Source: Phocaeicola plebeius DSM 17135 (GTDB taxonomy: Bacteria; Bacteroidota; Bacteroidia; Bacteroidales; Bacteroidaceae). From it: 64,000 bases of DNA. The position numbers and the translations under genes are program-made. The notes beneath the pieces were generated by a model that saw only the letters and a list, made by a program, of their open reading frames with translations, was not told where the DNA came from and made no database searches. Below, one piece after another: positions 35,619-41,956 of this stretch (positions are counted from its first letter, which is position 1; each line of letters begins with the position of its first letter). The DNA lies in NCBI RefSeq assembly GCF_000187895.1, contig NZ_DS990132.1, positions 62,001-126,000 of the forward strand. Reading direction: 5' to 3'.

Positions 35619-35999
35619 TTATAAGGCGGCTGCCATCTGTTGGGTCTCGTGCTGCAGCTGCATGAAGTCTGATACAAACTCACATTGGTAGGTTTCGGTC
35701 CGTTTTCCGTCCACGTACACGGCCACATCGTTGGTCTTCCGGTGGACTACCAGTTTTACACGGGGACCGAAGGTGCAGGTCATGGTTTTCTCGCACTCTT
35801 CAAAGGTGGTTTCGCAGTTCGGGATGAAGTTCCCGTCGGTCAGTTTACCGCCTCGCTTCAGGGCAAGGGTACGGATCCGGCGGGCCTGGTCGCTGTCACG
35901 GACAAAATTCAGTGCCTGCCACACAGCCTGACGGCTGCACTTAAAGGTCTTCATCAGGAAGGTCTTTGTCTCGTTATCTGTCAAAATCTGCTTTCTCAT
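35619..35999 (-). CDS. early DNA-binding protein with N-terminal helix-turn-helix
   Basis: The 126-residue protein begins MRKQILTDNETKTFLMKTFKCSRQAVWQALNF, whose second half reads as a helix-turn-helix. A basic middle and a beta-rich end ('KLVVHRKTNDVAVYVDGKRTETY') follow. It sits 11 bases upstream of the transposase gene. In Mu a small regulator (Ner) occupies a similar place, but no homology is claimed. Confidence 0.7.
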   Translation of the reverse strand: MRKQILTDNETKTFLMKTFKCSRQAVWQALNFVRDSDQARRIRTLALKRGGKLTDGNFIPNCETTFEECEKTMTCTFGPRVKLVVHRKTNDVAVYVDGKRTETYQCEFVSDFMQLQHETQQMAAAL

Positions 36000-36076
36000 A
36001 CATCAATTCCTTTAATTATTATTATCTTTACCGCTGTTTATTAACGGTAACACCATGTTCTTACTTGAAATTTCCA

Positions 36077-36604
36077 TTATAATAGACCCTCATCGCACAG
36101 AGGGCAAGATAACCGACAGCATTTGCAATGACATTGCGCAGAAAATAATCGATGTCCTGCTTCCGCTCGGCTTCGAGTGCAAGCGGAATACTCACTGGTA
36201 TCACCCTGATGAGGAATGTGAGATGCGGGGAATCTATTTTCAGGCACTTGGCATTCAAGCTGGTATAGTAGTTGACGAATTTCGGCAATTACCTCCGCTG
36301 GTTCAGATAGCACAGTCACTGTCCTCTCTTTACGATAAGCCCGGGGACCTTTCTTGTTCTTCGCGCATATTACGGGCTGAACCATTCTCTCCGAACAGAA
36401 GAGGATAGCCGCTCTCGCTTCTTGGCTCATATATTTCAAAGGAATGCTATCCACTAAGACAAGACGTTCGCCTTTCCCATTGTTTGAAGCCCCAAATCTA
36501 AGAGTCCCTGCTGCAAGTTTCTTGTACATAGGAGTACCTATGATACTTTTCAGATTCTTTATACTGATAGACCGTTCGTAATCGTTTAAAATATATCCTT
36601 TCAT
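36077..36604 (-). CDS. paralogue of the transposase N-terminal DNA-binding domain
   Basis: Residues ~18-65 of this 175-residue frame resemble residues ~48-95 of the MuA-like transposase: IIGTPMYKKLAAGTLRF here against ILSVPNYKKLAAKKEIN there, each followed by a 'GKG...LV...PL+Y/F' strand. In Mu the repressor and MuA share such a domain and compete for the same sites, so this gene may regulate transposition or early transcription. The last ~55 residues (after EIRQLLYQLE) have Cys/Ser/His-rich composition unlike the rest. A second minus frame (36,061-36,288) and a plus frame overlap them, so the true C-terminus is uncertain. Confidence 0.68.
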   Translation of the reverse strand: MKGYILNDYERSISIKNLKSIIGTPMYKKLAAGTLRFGASNNGKGERLVLVDSIPLKYMSQEARAAILFCSERMVQPVICAKNKKGPRAYRKERTVTVLSEPAEVIAEIRQLLYQLECQVPENRFPASHIPHQGDTSEYSACTRSRAEAGHRLFSAQCHCKCCRLSCPLCDEGLL

Positions 36605-36627
36605 ATCGCTTGCTTTTTAGTCGTTAT

Positions 36628-36930
36628 TTATAATTCCTCAATAGCTTTCCGCTTGATGTCATCCGAATCATCCGGAAGTATCTCGTAAAGGCGTGTTCCC
36701 TTTTTCAGTTCCTCAATCAGCACCTGCATGGCTTCTTCGCACGCACAGCTCACATTCTCTATCACCCGGTAGGCATTCGAGTTGCTGATCGCATCCTCTG
36801 TCATGAACTGTCCGGCCAAATCCATAGTCTGGTCGGCAATGTTCTGTGTATGGGCCGCACTGCTTATCATCGTGCGAAGCTTCTGCTTGAACTGGCGTTC
36901 AGCTCTCCCTTGATTGAAATTCTTTGCCAT
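36628..36930 (-). CDS. small helical early protein, unknown function
   Basis: A 100-residue, all-helical, charged protein (MAKNFNQGRAERQFKQKL...). It lies between the paralogous DNA-binding gene and the tRNA-like element in the early operon. The pattern of amphipathic helices could indicate a nucleoprotein or a small regulator. No family recognised. Confidence 0.6.
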   Translation of the reverse strand: MAKNFNQGRAERQFKQKLRTMISSAAHTQNIADQTMDLAGQFMTEDAISNSNAYRVIENVSCACEEAMQVLIEELKKGTRLYEILPDDSDDIKRKAIEEL

Positions 36931-36957
36931 AAATCTAATTTTTAGAGGTTAATATCG

Positions 36958-37040
36958 TGGGGCGAGGGGAATCGAACCCCTGCGGCTTTCTACGCTTTCT
37001 CATTTCGGTTTACCAACTTTCCGTCCGTGCCTGCCGCCCC
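36958..37040 (-). other. tRNA-like element with acceptor stem and T arm but no normal anticodon arm
   Basis: On the minus strand an 83-base segment begins GGGGCGG and ends TCGCCCC plus A, which pair as an acceptor stem. Just inside the 3' side is a perfect T arm (AGGGG, loop TTCGATT, CCCCT) with canonical T-loop sequence. The intervening ~47 bases contain a GTTGGTAAACC stretch but no convincing 5-bp stem with a 7-base anticodon loop. It lies between two early genes. It may be a decayed phage tRNA or a functional tRNA mimic. Confidence 0.6.
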
Positions 37041-37063
37041 TGCCCGTCTTTCCGGGCTGCCAG

Positions 37064-37285
37064 TTATCCGGCAATCTCTTTGCCCTCTTTTTTCTTCAGC
37101 TCTACCTGTCGAATAGCGCCCAATACCGTATTCTCCAGACACAGACAAGTCATATAAACTTCATCCCCGAATCGCACCTGCGGGTCGGGTGCAGCTGCTT
37201 TCATTTCACTGGTTATATCAACCAAAGCATTTATAAGGCTATCCAGCGTTTCCGGCTTCACCTTCAAAATCAATTCTTCTTTCAT
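37064..37285 (-). CDS. first gene of the early operon, small helical protein
   Basis: A 73-residue protein (MKEELILKVKPETLDSL...) of mainly helical pattern. It is the first reading frame downstream of the predicted early promoter (-7 box at 37,371-37,364), about 70 bases from the predicted transcript start, so it would be the first product made after repression is lifted. Function unknown. Confidence 0.62.
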   Translation of the reverse strand: MKEELILKVKPETLDSLINALVDITSEMKAAAPDPQVRFGDEVYMTCLCLENTVLGAIRQVELKKKEGKEIAG

Positions 37286-37327
37286 TAACTTTAATCCTTA
37301 AAATTCGCTAATCACACGCCTTTTTTG

Positions 37328-37335
37328 TATATTTG
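37328..37335 (+). promoter_or_regulatory. -7 box (TATATTTG) of the repressor promoter
   Basis: A full TAnnTTTG match facing the repressor gene, with TTCG (one mismatch to TTTG) 20 bases upstream. The transcript would start near 37,342 and cross both upstream operators before the ATG at 37,419. Confidence 0.55.
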
Positions 37336-37363
37336 GCGCGCTGTTTACATCTTAAACACGCTG

Positions 37364-37371
37364 CAAATATA
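37364..37371 (-). promoter_or_regulatory. -7 box (TATATTTG) of the early promoter
   Basis: A full TAnnTTTG match on the minus strand with TTTC (one mismatch to TTTG) 19 bases upstream. It faces the early operon. Operator copy 1 lies in its spacer, so repressor binding should block it. It is face-to-face with the repressor promoter. Confidence 0.6.
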
Positions 37372-37373
37372 GT

Positions 37374-37385
37374 GATAATTTTCAA
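37374..37385. promoter_or_regulatory. operator copy 1 (GATAATTTTCAA)
   Basis: A 12-base word identical to 37,405-37,416 and in the same orientation, 31 bases (three helical turns) away. It is just upstream of the early -7 box, the best position for repression. Confidence 0.6.
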
Positions 37386-37400
37386 CCCTAGAAATAAAAA

Positions 37401-37416
37401 CGGGGATAATTTTCAA
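37401..37416. promoter_or_regulatory. operator copy 2 (CGGGGATAATTTTCAA)
   Basis: This 16-base sequence ends two bases before the repressor ATG and recurs as an exact inverted copy inside the gene at 37,573-37,588. Binding here would hinder both early transcription and translation of the repressor, so it probably mediates autoregulation. Confidence 0.6.
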
Positions 37417-37418
37417 TT

Positions 37419-38102
37419 ATGGGCAATATTTTATCAAGAATACAAGAAATAGCCTCCAATGAGGGGATAACTATTGGCGCCATGGAAAGAACTATTGGCG
37501 CAAGTAAAGGCGTGCTTTCAAGAGCAATCAATAACGGGACCGACATTCAAGCCAAATGGCTTAGTATAATAGTTGAAAATTATCCCCGATATTCAACAGG
37601 ATGGTTGCTTACTGGTGCAGGAAGCATGTTGAAAGATGATTTGAACGGCATTAAAACAATAGACGAAGCCAATCCTTCGTTCATGCCTACCACATCCATG
37701 AACCCATCTGTCGGCACACCATACTACGATGTGGACTTTATTGGGGGATTCGATGAGGTGTTCAACTCTCAGGTAAACATACCCGCCACCAACATCGTAA
37801 TAAGGGGATTCGAAAAAGCCAGCCTCTGGTGCAATGTCACCGGCCACTCCATGGAGCCCAAAATAAACCATGGCGACATCATCGCCCTGCGACAGTGCAC
37901 ACTCAACGACATCCAGTATGGAGAAATCTATGCAGTGGTACTGGACACTATCCGTACCATTAAAATCCTGCGCAGGTCGCCGGATCCAAGCAAGTTGCGC
38001 TTCATTCCCATTAATACAGAGGACTACGATGAGCAGGAATTCGACAAATCACGCATCATGAATGTCTTTGAAGTCATTGGAAGCATCAGCAAGTTCTTCT
38101 AA
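37419..38102 (+). CDS. S24/LexA-type phage repressor
   Basis: The 227-residue protein has an N-terminal helix-turn-helix (residues ~10-40: ITIGAMERTIGASKGVLSRAI) and a C-terminal S24 peptidase domain with the nucleophile in VTGHSMEPKINHGD (Ser about 143) and the general-base Lys in IRTIKILRR (about 182). Such repressors keep the prophage silent and inactivate themselves by cleavage when RecA filaments form, so this Mu-like phage should be SOS-inducible, unlike Mu itself. It is transcribed away from the early operon and flanked by repeated operators. Confidence 0.93.
   Translation: MGNILSRIQEIASNEGITIGAMERTIGASKGVLSRAINNGTDIQAKWLSIIVENYPRYSTGWLLTGAGSMLKDDLNGIKTIDEANPSFMPTTSMNPSVGTPYYDVDFIGGFDEVFNSQVNIPATNIVIRGFEKASLWCNVTGHSMEPKINHGDIIALRQCTLNDIQYGEIYAVVLDTIRTIKILRRSPDPSKLRFIPINTEDYDEQEFDKSRIMNVFEVIGSISKFF
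37573..37588. promoter_or_regulatory. operator copy 3, inverted, inside the repressor gene
   Basis: TTGAAAATTATCCCCG is the exact reverse complement of copy 2. It lies ~170 bases downstream within codons of the repressor. Intragenic operators allow looping between repressor dimers. Confidence 0.55.
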
Positions 38103-38241
38103 TGAGGAAGCACATGCGTCATATCACCCAACAGGCACAATAAGACGCACGCACACACTTTTAGAGGCATTTACAGAGTATCAGGACGCAAAACAACTGT
38201 AAATCAAAGGCTTCGCGCTATATATATAATGTGTATCGATA

Positions 38242-38292
38242 AAATAAGTGTCGTTTTTCCTATCTGAAAACAGCGAAAAACGGCACTTATTT
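38242..38292. terminator. long hairpin downstream of the repressor gene
   Basis: An 18-base inverted repeat (AAATAAGTG-T-CGTTTTTC pairing with GAAAAACG-G-CACTTATTT, one G-U wobble) with a 15-base loop. It lies 140 bases past the repressor stop and probably ends its transcript; the high AT ends also suit a protein-binding palindrome. Confidence 0.65.
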
Positions 38293-38331
38293 ACTTTTGC
38301 TACATTCTTTCCTATTTCGGGCTAACCCTAC

Positions 38332-38416
38332 AAAATCCGAAAAAGTAACCCTAAAAGTAACCCTAAACTCATTAAAGTAGTAACCCTAAACAGTAACCGT
38401 AATAGTAACCCTAAAC
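38332..38416 (+). repeat. iteron-like array of GTAACCCTAA
   Basis: Five copies begin at 38,345, 38,357, 38,380, 38,393 (one base different) and 38,405, with a partial copy at 38,333. Spacings are about 12 or 23-24 bases, close to helical repeats. The array lies between the repressor and the phage end. It may be a binding array for the transposase N-terminal domain (a Mu-like enhancer), its paralogue, or another phage protein. Confidence 0.75.
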
Positions 38417-38447
38417 TCTAAATTACCACCCGTAAGGGCATAAAAAA

Positions 38448-38466
38448 GGGGAGCCATAAGCTCCCC
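38448..38466 (-). terminator. terminator for the 77-residue gene near the phage end
   Basis: On the minus strand GGGGAGC-TTATG-GCTCCCC is followed directly by TTTTTT, a textbook intrinsic terminator, about 60 bases past the stop at 38,525. Confidence 0.85.
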
Positions 38467-38524
38467 AATCAGCATTCAAAGAAATAACGCCTACAAGCCT
38501 TTCTAACGGCGTTATTATGTCGTT

Positions 38525-38758
38525 CTAACCATTGCCCTTACTACCGCCCGAAATGAGCGTAGATTGCTTAATTATAGCCTTTTTCGTGCATATTGTGCCG
38601 TTACCAGACAGCCCGGCATGAAGCAGGTAGTTCTTGGTTGCTCCCACCTGATCTGCCGTCAGAACCGTATAAACAGCCGATATACTGCTGAAATACCAGT
38701 CTTTCTGCTTCGTCCCGTCTATTTTATGCAGCAAATGCACATGAATCACTTTTGCCAT
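38525..38758 (-). CDS. small accessory protein at the phage end (MAKVIHVHLL family)
   Basis: A 77-residue protein starting MAKVIHVHLLHKIDG, with 'DWYFSSISAVYTVLTADQVGATKNYLLHAG' in the middle. From memory, similar small proteins occur in Bacteroides mobile elements, but no function is known. The frame is open to 38,839, but a -7 box at 38,785-38,778 puts the transcript start downstream of that, so the ATG at 38,758 is preferred. It has its own promoter and terminator and lies outside the early operon, the usual place for a lysogenically expressed cargo gene. Confidence 0.72.
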   Translation of the reverse strand: MAKVIHVHLLHKIDGTKQKDWYFSSISAVYTVLTADQVGATKNYLLHAGLSGNGTICTKKAIIKQSTLISGGSKGNG

Positions 38759-38777
38759 ATTCGTTTCTATTATGCTG

Positions 38778-38785
38778 CAAATATA
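38778..38785 (-). promoter_or_regulatory. -7 box (TATATTTG) for the phage-end accessory gene
   Basis: Full TAnnTTTG match on the minus strand, 19 bases upstream of the ATG at 38,758. No TTTG at the usual -33 distance. Confidence 0.5.
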
Positions 38786-38845
38786 CCAAATAATGCTTAT
38801 TTGGAAGAATTTTAAGGCATTACATTTTAAAATATGCACAAAAAA

Positions 38846-39152
38846 ACGGCCACACAGCCGTTCACATCATCATATAACAAAATCCATCAACCCAGCCATA
38901 AAACAGCCACACAGCCGAAAACAAAGCCTTTCCAGGCCGTTTTAGCCCCATCTGCAAGCCCAATGTAAAGCAATCGCCCGGAGATCCGAAGAAAAGCTCC
39001 TCAAACGTAAAGCAGATGTAAGCCCATGTAAAGGAAAAAACCGCTTCGAAATATTCAGCCCATTTTCCAGACCACACCTAAACCCTTTGGTTCTCAAAGC
39101 CTTTCGCCCATTTTCCCCGATCATTGAAAAAACCGCTTCGTTCTATGCCCCA
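38846..39152. other. phage end with clustered short direct repeats (probable transposase-binding sites)
   Basis: No credible gene occupies these ~300 bases. They contain pairs of direct repeats: AAAAAACCGCTTCG at 39,035 and 39,127; AAAGCCTTTC at 38,923 and 39,096; GCCCATTTTCC at 39,058 and 39,106; GCCACACAGCCG at 38,849 and 38,906. Three differing spacings and proximity to the junction are what a Mu-type end with several transposase sites looks like. The last phage base is placed at about 39,152 (a CA dinucleotide), not proven. Confidence 0.65.
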
Positions 39153-39155
39153 TAG

Positions 39156-40484
39156 GTGAACGCCATGCTGGCCCAGGCCGATTCGCTGGTGGTGGAGCAT
39201 ACGGCCTACGTGGGCATGCAGGACTATCTGCTGGGCACGGAGAACGAACTTTCCACTTCCGAGGCGGAATTGTATTTCCGGACGGCGGAGCCGGAGCAGA
39301 TTCCGGTACTGACCGGATTTCTGGAAAAGGCCGTCCGGAAGGATTACCCTGCGGCTGTAGTGACTTTTTCGCCGCCGGTGACTATCTTCGAGAAGCTTTT
39401 CGTTACGGGGGAACCCGACCTGGTGGCGCAGCTCCGCAGGGCCGACCGCGCATCGGTTCCGGAGGCGGGGGAAGTGCGGGAGATAGAGGATGCCATGGCC
39501 CGGGAGACCGGCTGTGCGCCCGAGGGCACGCCTTTCCGCAGCCAGCTGGACATGGAGGTGGACCGCAGCCGCCTGCTCCTGTACAATGTGGACTATAACG
39601 AGGTGGTGAGGGTACTCCGTACGGCCTTGAAGGACAACCAGGTCTCTACCCTGCGTTCGTACCAGCAGTATCTGCCCATCGGCATCGCCGGAAGGGAGAT
39701 GAGCGTGAACCGCATCCTGGCGGAGACGCTGGTGGAGACCCGGACGGACGCGGCTTCGGGAGAAAGGAACTACATCCCGCTGCGTGAGCTGGTGCGCATC
39801 GTTCCCGGAGAGGACCTGAAGGAGATTACCGCCGGACGCAACGGGGAGTACATTCCGGTGAATTTCTATGAGGTGAAGGATGTGCCGCAGGTGATGGACG
39901 GCATACGCAGGGCGGTCGATGGTGACAGCCGCTGGGAGGTGTCGTTCGGCGGAAGCTTCTTTTCGAACAGGAAGATGATGGGAGAGCTGACGGTGATTCT
40001 GTTCATCTCGGTGCTGCTGATGTATTTCATCCTCTGCGCCCAGTTTGAGAGCTTCCTCCAGCCGCTAATCGTGCTGGCGGAGATTCCGATGGACATCGCC
40101 TTCGGACTGGTGCTGCTGTGGGCCACGGGGCATACCATGAACCTGATGTCGGCCATCGGCATCATCGTTTCCTGCGGTATCGTGGTGAACGACTCCATCC
40201 TGAAGCTGGACTCCATCAACGAGCTGCGCAGGGAAGGCATGCCGTTGCTGGAGGCCATCCATACGGCCGGACACCGGAGGCTGAGGGCCATCATCATGAC
40301 GACGTTGACCACGGTGTTCGCCATGGTGCCCCTGCTCTTCACGTCCGACCTGGGTTCGGAAATGCAGCGTCCGCTTTCGGTGGCGATGATCGGCACCATG
40401 ATGGTGGGCCTCGTCATCAGCCTTTTTGTCATTCCGCTTATTTACTGGTTTATCTATAGAAAACATGAAGTCAAGAAGATTTAG
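39156..40484 (+). pseudogene. RND efflux transporter, C-terminal ~440 residues only, interrupted by the prophage
   Basis: The frame lacks a start: the upstream in-frame codon is TAG at the phage junction, and the product begins mid-protein with NAMLAQADSLVV. RND pumps are ~1020-1070 residues, so ~600 N-terminal residues are missing. What remains is the second periplasmic part and the final transmembrane bundle: 'GELTVILFISVLLMYFILCAQFESF', 'IVSCGIVVNDSILKLDSINELR' and 'RRLRAIIMTTLTTVFAMVPLLF'. The gene overlaps the TolC-like gene by 20 bases, so expression of the downstream pump genes may be affected by the insertion. Confidence 0.88.
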
Positions 40485-41949
40485 CATACTGTTCCTGCTG
40501 CTCTGTGCGGCGGGAATGAAGGCCCAGCACGTGCTGCGACTGGATTTGAAGGAGACCATCACGATGGCCAACGACAGCTCGCTGTCGGCTTTCCGTTATC
40601 AGAACATGTACCTGTCGGGCTACTGGGAGTACCGCAGCTACAAGGCGGCGCGTCTGCCGAGCCTCACGCTGAACATGACCCCGGCGCAGTATTACCGCTA
40701 CATCACGCAGCGTTACGACTCGCAGGAGAATGTCGACGTGTACCGCGAGCAGCAGATGCTGAGCGCCAGCGCGGGGCTGAGTGTGGCGCAGAACTTCGAC
40801 CTGCTGGGCGGTACGTTCTATGTGGACACGCAGCTGGACTACATGCGGAACTTCGGCGATACGAAATCGACGCAGTTTTCCAGCATCCCTTTCCGTATAG
40901 GCTACCAGCAGGAACTGCTGGGCTTCAATGCCTTCCGTTGGGACCGGAAGATAGAGCCTTTGAAGTTTGAGAAGGTGAAGAAGCAGTATCTCTACAATGC
41001 AGAGAGCGTGTCGGAGGAAGCGGTAAGCTATTTCTTTACCCTTGCCATGGCGCAGGCCGATTATGAGCTGGCGCGGGACAATGTGGCCACCACCGATACG
41101 CTGTATGCCGTCGGGGAGCAGCGCCAGAAGATTGCGGCCATCTCACAGGCTGACCTGCTGACGCTGAAGCTGGACAAGGTGAACGCGCGCAACACGCTGA
41201 AGAATGCGGAGATCGCGCGCAAGCGTGCGATGTCGGCCCTGGCTACCTTCCTGAACCTGGACCGCAACGCGTACATCGAGCTGGAGCTTCCGTCGCGTCC
41301 GCGGTATGTTGACGTGCCGGCCGACCGGGCCATGGTGCTGGCGCGGGAGAACAATCCGACGTACCTGGAACAGCGCCAGAACGTGCTGGAGGCGGAGCGT
41401 GAGGTGGACCGCACGCGGAAGGAGTCGCGCTTCAACGCCAGTTTCAATGCCAGCGTGGGCTTCAACCAGGTGGCCGACAACTTCAGTGCGGCGTACCGGA
41501 ACCTGCTTCAGCAGGACCTGGTGTCGTTCACGGTTTCCATTCCGCTGGTAGACTGGGGCGTGAGAAAGGGCAAGTACAACATGGCCAAGAATAATCTGAA
41601 TGTGGTGAAGATTGCCGCCCGTCAGGAAGAAATCAGCCTGGAGGAAGACGTGATGATGACGGTGAGTGACTTCAACGTGCAGCAGGACCTGATAGCCAGT
41701 GCCTCGGAGGCGCTCGACCTGGCGGAGCTGGCCTACGACCAGACGCGCAGGCGTTTCATCATCGGCAAGTCGGACATCAGCAGCCTGACGCTGGCCCTGA
41801 ACCGCCAGCAGGAGGCGCGGAAGAACTACATACAGGCGCTCCAGAACTACTGGCTGAACTACTACAAGATCCGCAAGCTCACGCTGCACGACTTTGAGAC
41901 GGGCATGTCACTTTCCGACCGTTTTGATTTTGAGAACCGTTTGAGATGA
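40465..41949 (+). CDS. TolC-family outer membrane efflux protein
   Basis: A 494-residue protein with signal peptide (MKSRRFSILFLLLCAAGMKAQ) and the OEP pattern of two repeats of long helices: 'LDLKETITMANDSSLSAFRY' at the start, helical regions with 'AISQADLLTLKLDKVNARNTL' near 235 and 'ALDLAELAYDQTRRRFIIGKSDISSLTLALNRQQEARKNY' near 425-465. It would form the outer-membrane exit duct for the flanking RND pumps. The frame is open to 40,426, but the ATG at 40,465 gives the proper signal peptide. Confidence 0.9.
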   Translation: MKSRRFSILFLLLCAAGMKAQHVLRLDLKETITMANDSSLSAFRYQNMYLSGYWEYRSYKAARLPSLTLNMTPAQYYRYITQRYDSQENVDVYREQQMLSASAGLSVAQNFDLLGGTFYVDTQLDYMRNFGDTKSTQFSSIPFRIGYQQELLGFNAFRWDRKIEPLKFEKVKKQYLYNAESVSEEAVSYFFTLAMAQADYELARDNVATTDTLYAVGEQRQKIAAISQADLLTLKLDKVNARNTLKNAEIARKRAMSALATFLNLDRNAYIELELPSRPRYVDVPADRAMVLARENNPTYLEQRQNVLEAEREVDRTRKESRFNASFNASVGFNQVADNFSAAYRNLLQQDLVSFTVSIPLVDWGVRKGKYNMAKNNLNVVKIAARQEEISLEEDVMMTVSDFNVQQDLIASASEALDLAELAYDQTRRRFIIGKSDISSLTLALNRQQEARKNYIQALQNYWLNYYKIRKLTLHDFETGMSLSDRFDFENRLR

Positions 41950-41956
41950 AGGGGCT

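Larger units (their letters stand above)
1..39152. mobile_element. Mu-type transposable prophage with a diversity-generating retroelement (one end outside window)
   Basis: All genes from the left edge to about 39.15 kb form a temperate phage genome: S24 repressor, MuA/MuB-like transposition pair, DUF3164, gp36-, gp29- (DUF935), gpF- and gpG-like head genes, siphovirus-like tail module, lysis cassette and a DGR. The right boundary is placed where phage-type repeats stop and an RND transporter reading frame begins without its 5' part (39,153-39,156). It is uncertain by a few bases. The opposite end is beyond position 1, so total length is unknown. Confidence 0.93.

Noticed and set aside
36055..36408. 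117-residue + strand frame as a firm gene
   Set aside because: It is antisense to the early operon, which has coupled genes on both sides; kept only as part of an uncertainty noted in the findings.
36958..37040. Ordinary functional tRNA gene
   Set aside because: Acceptor and T arms fit but no 5-bp/7-base anticodon arm could be drawn; therefore listed as a tRNA-like element.
38862..39124. Two small minus-strand frames (71 and 60 residues) at the phage end
   Set aside because: They overlap each other and the direct-repeat cluster, are Phe/Trp/Leu-rich and look like chance frames in a binding-site region.
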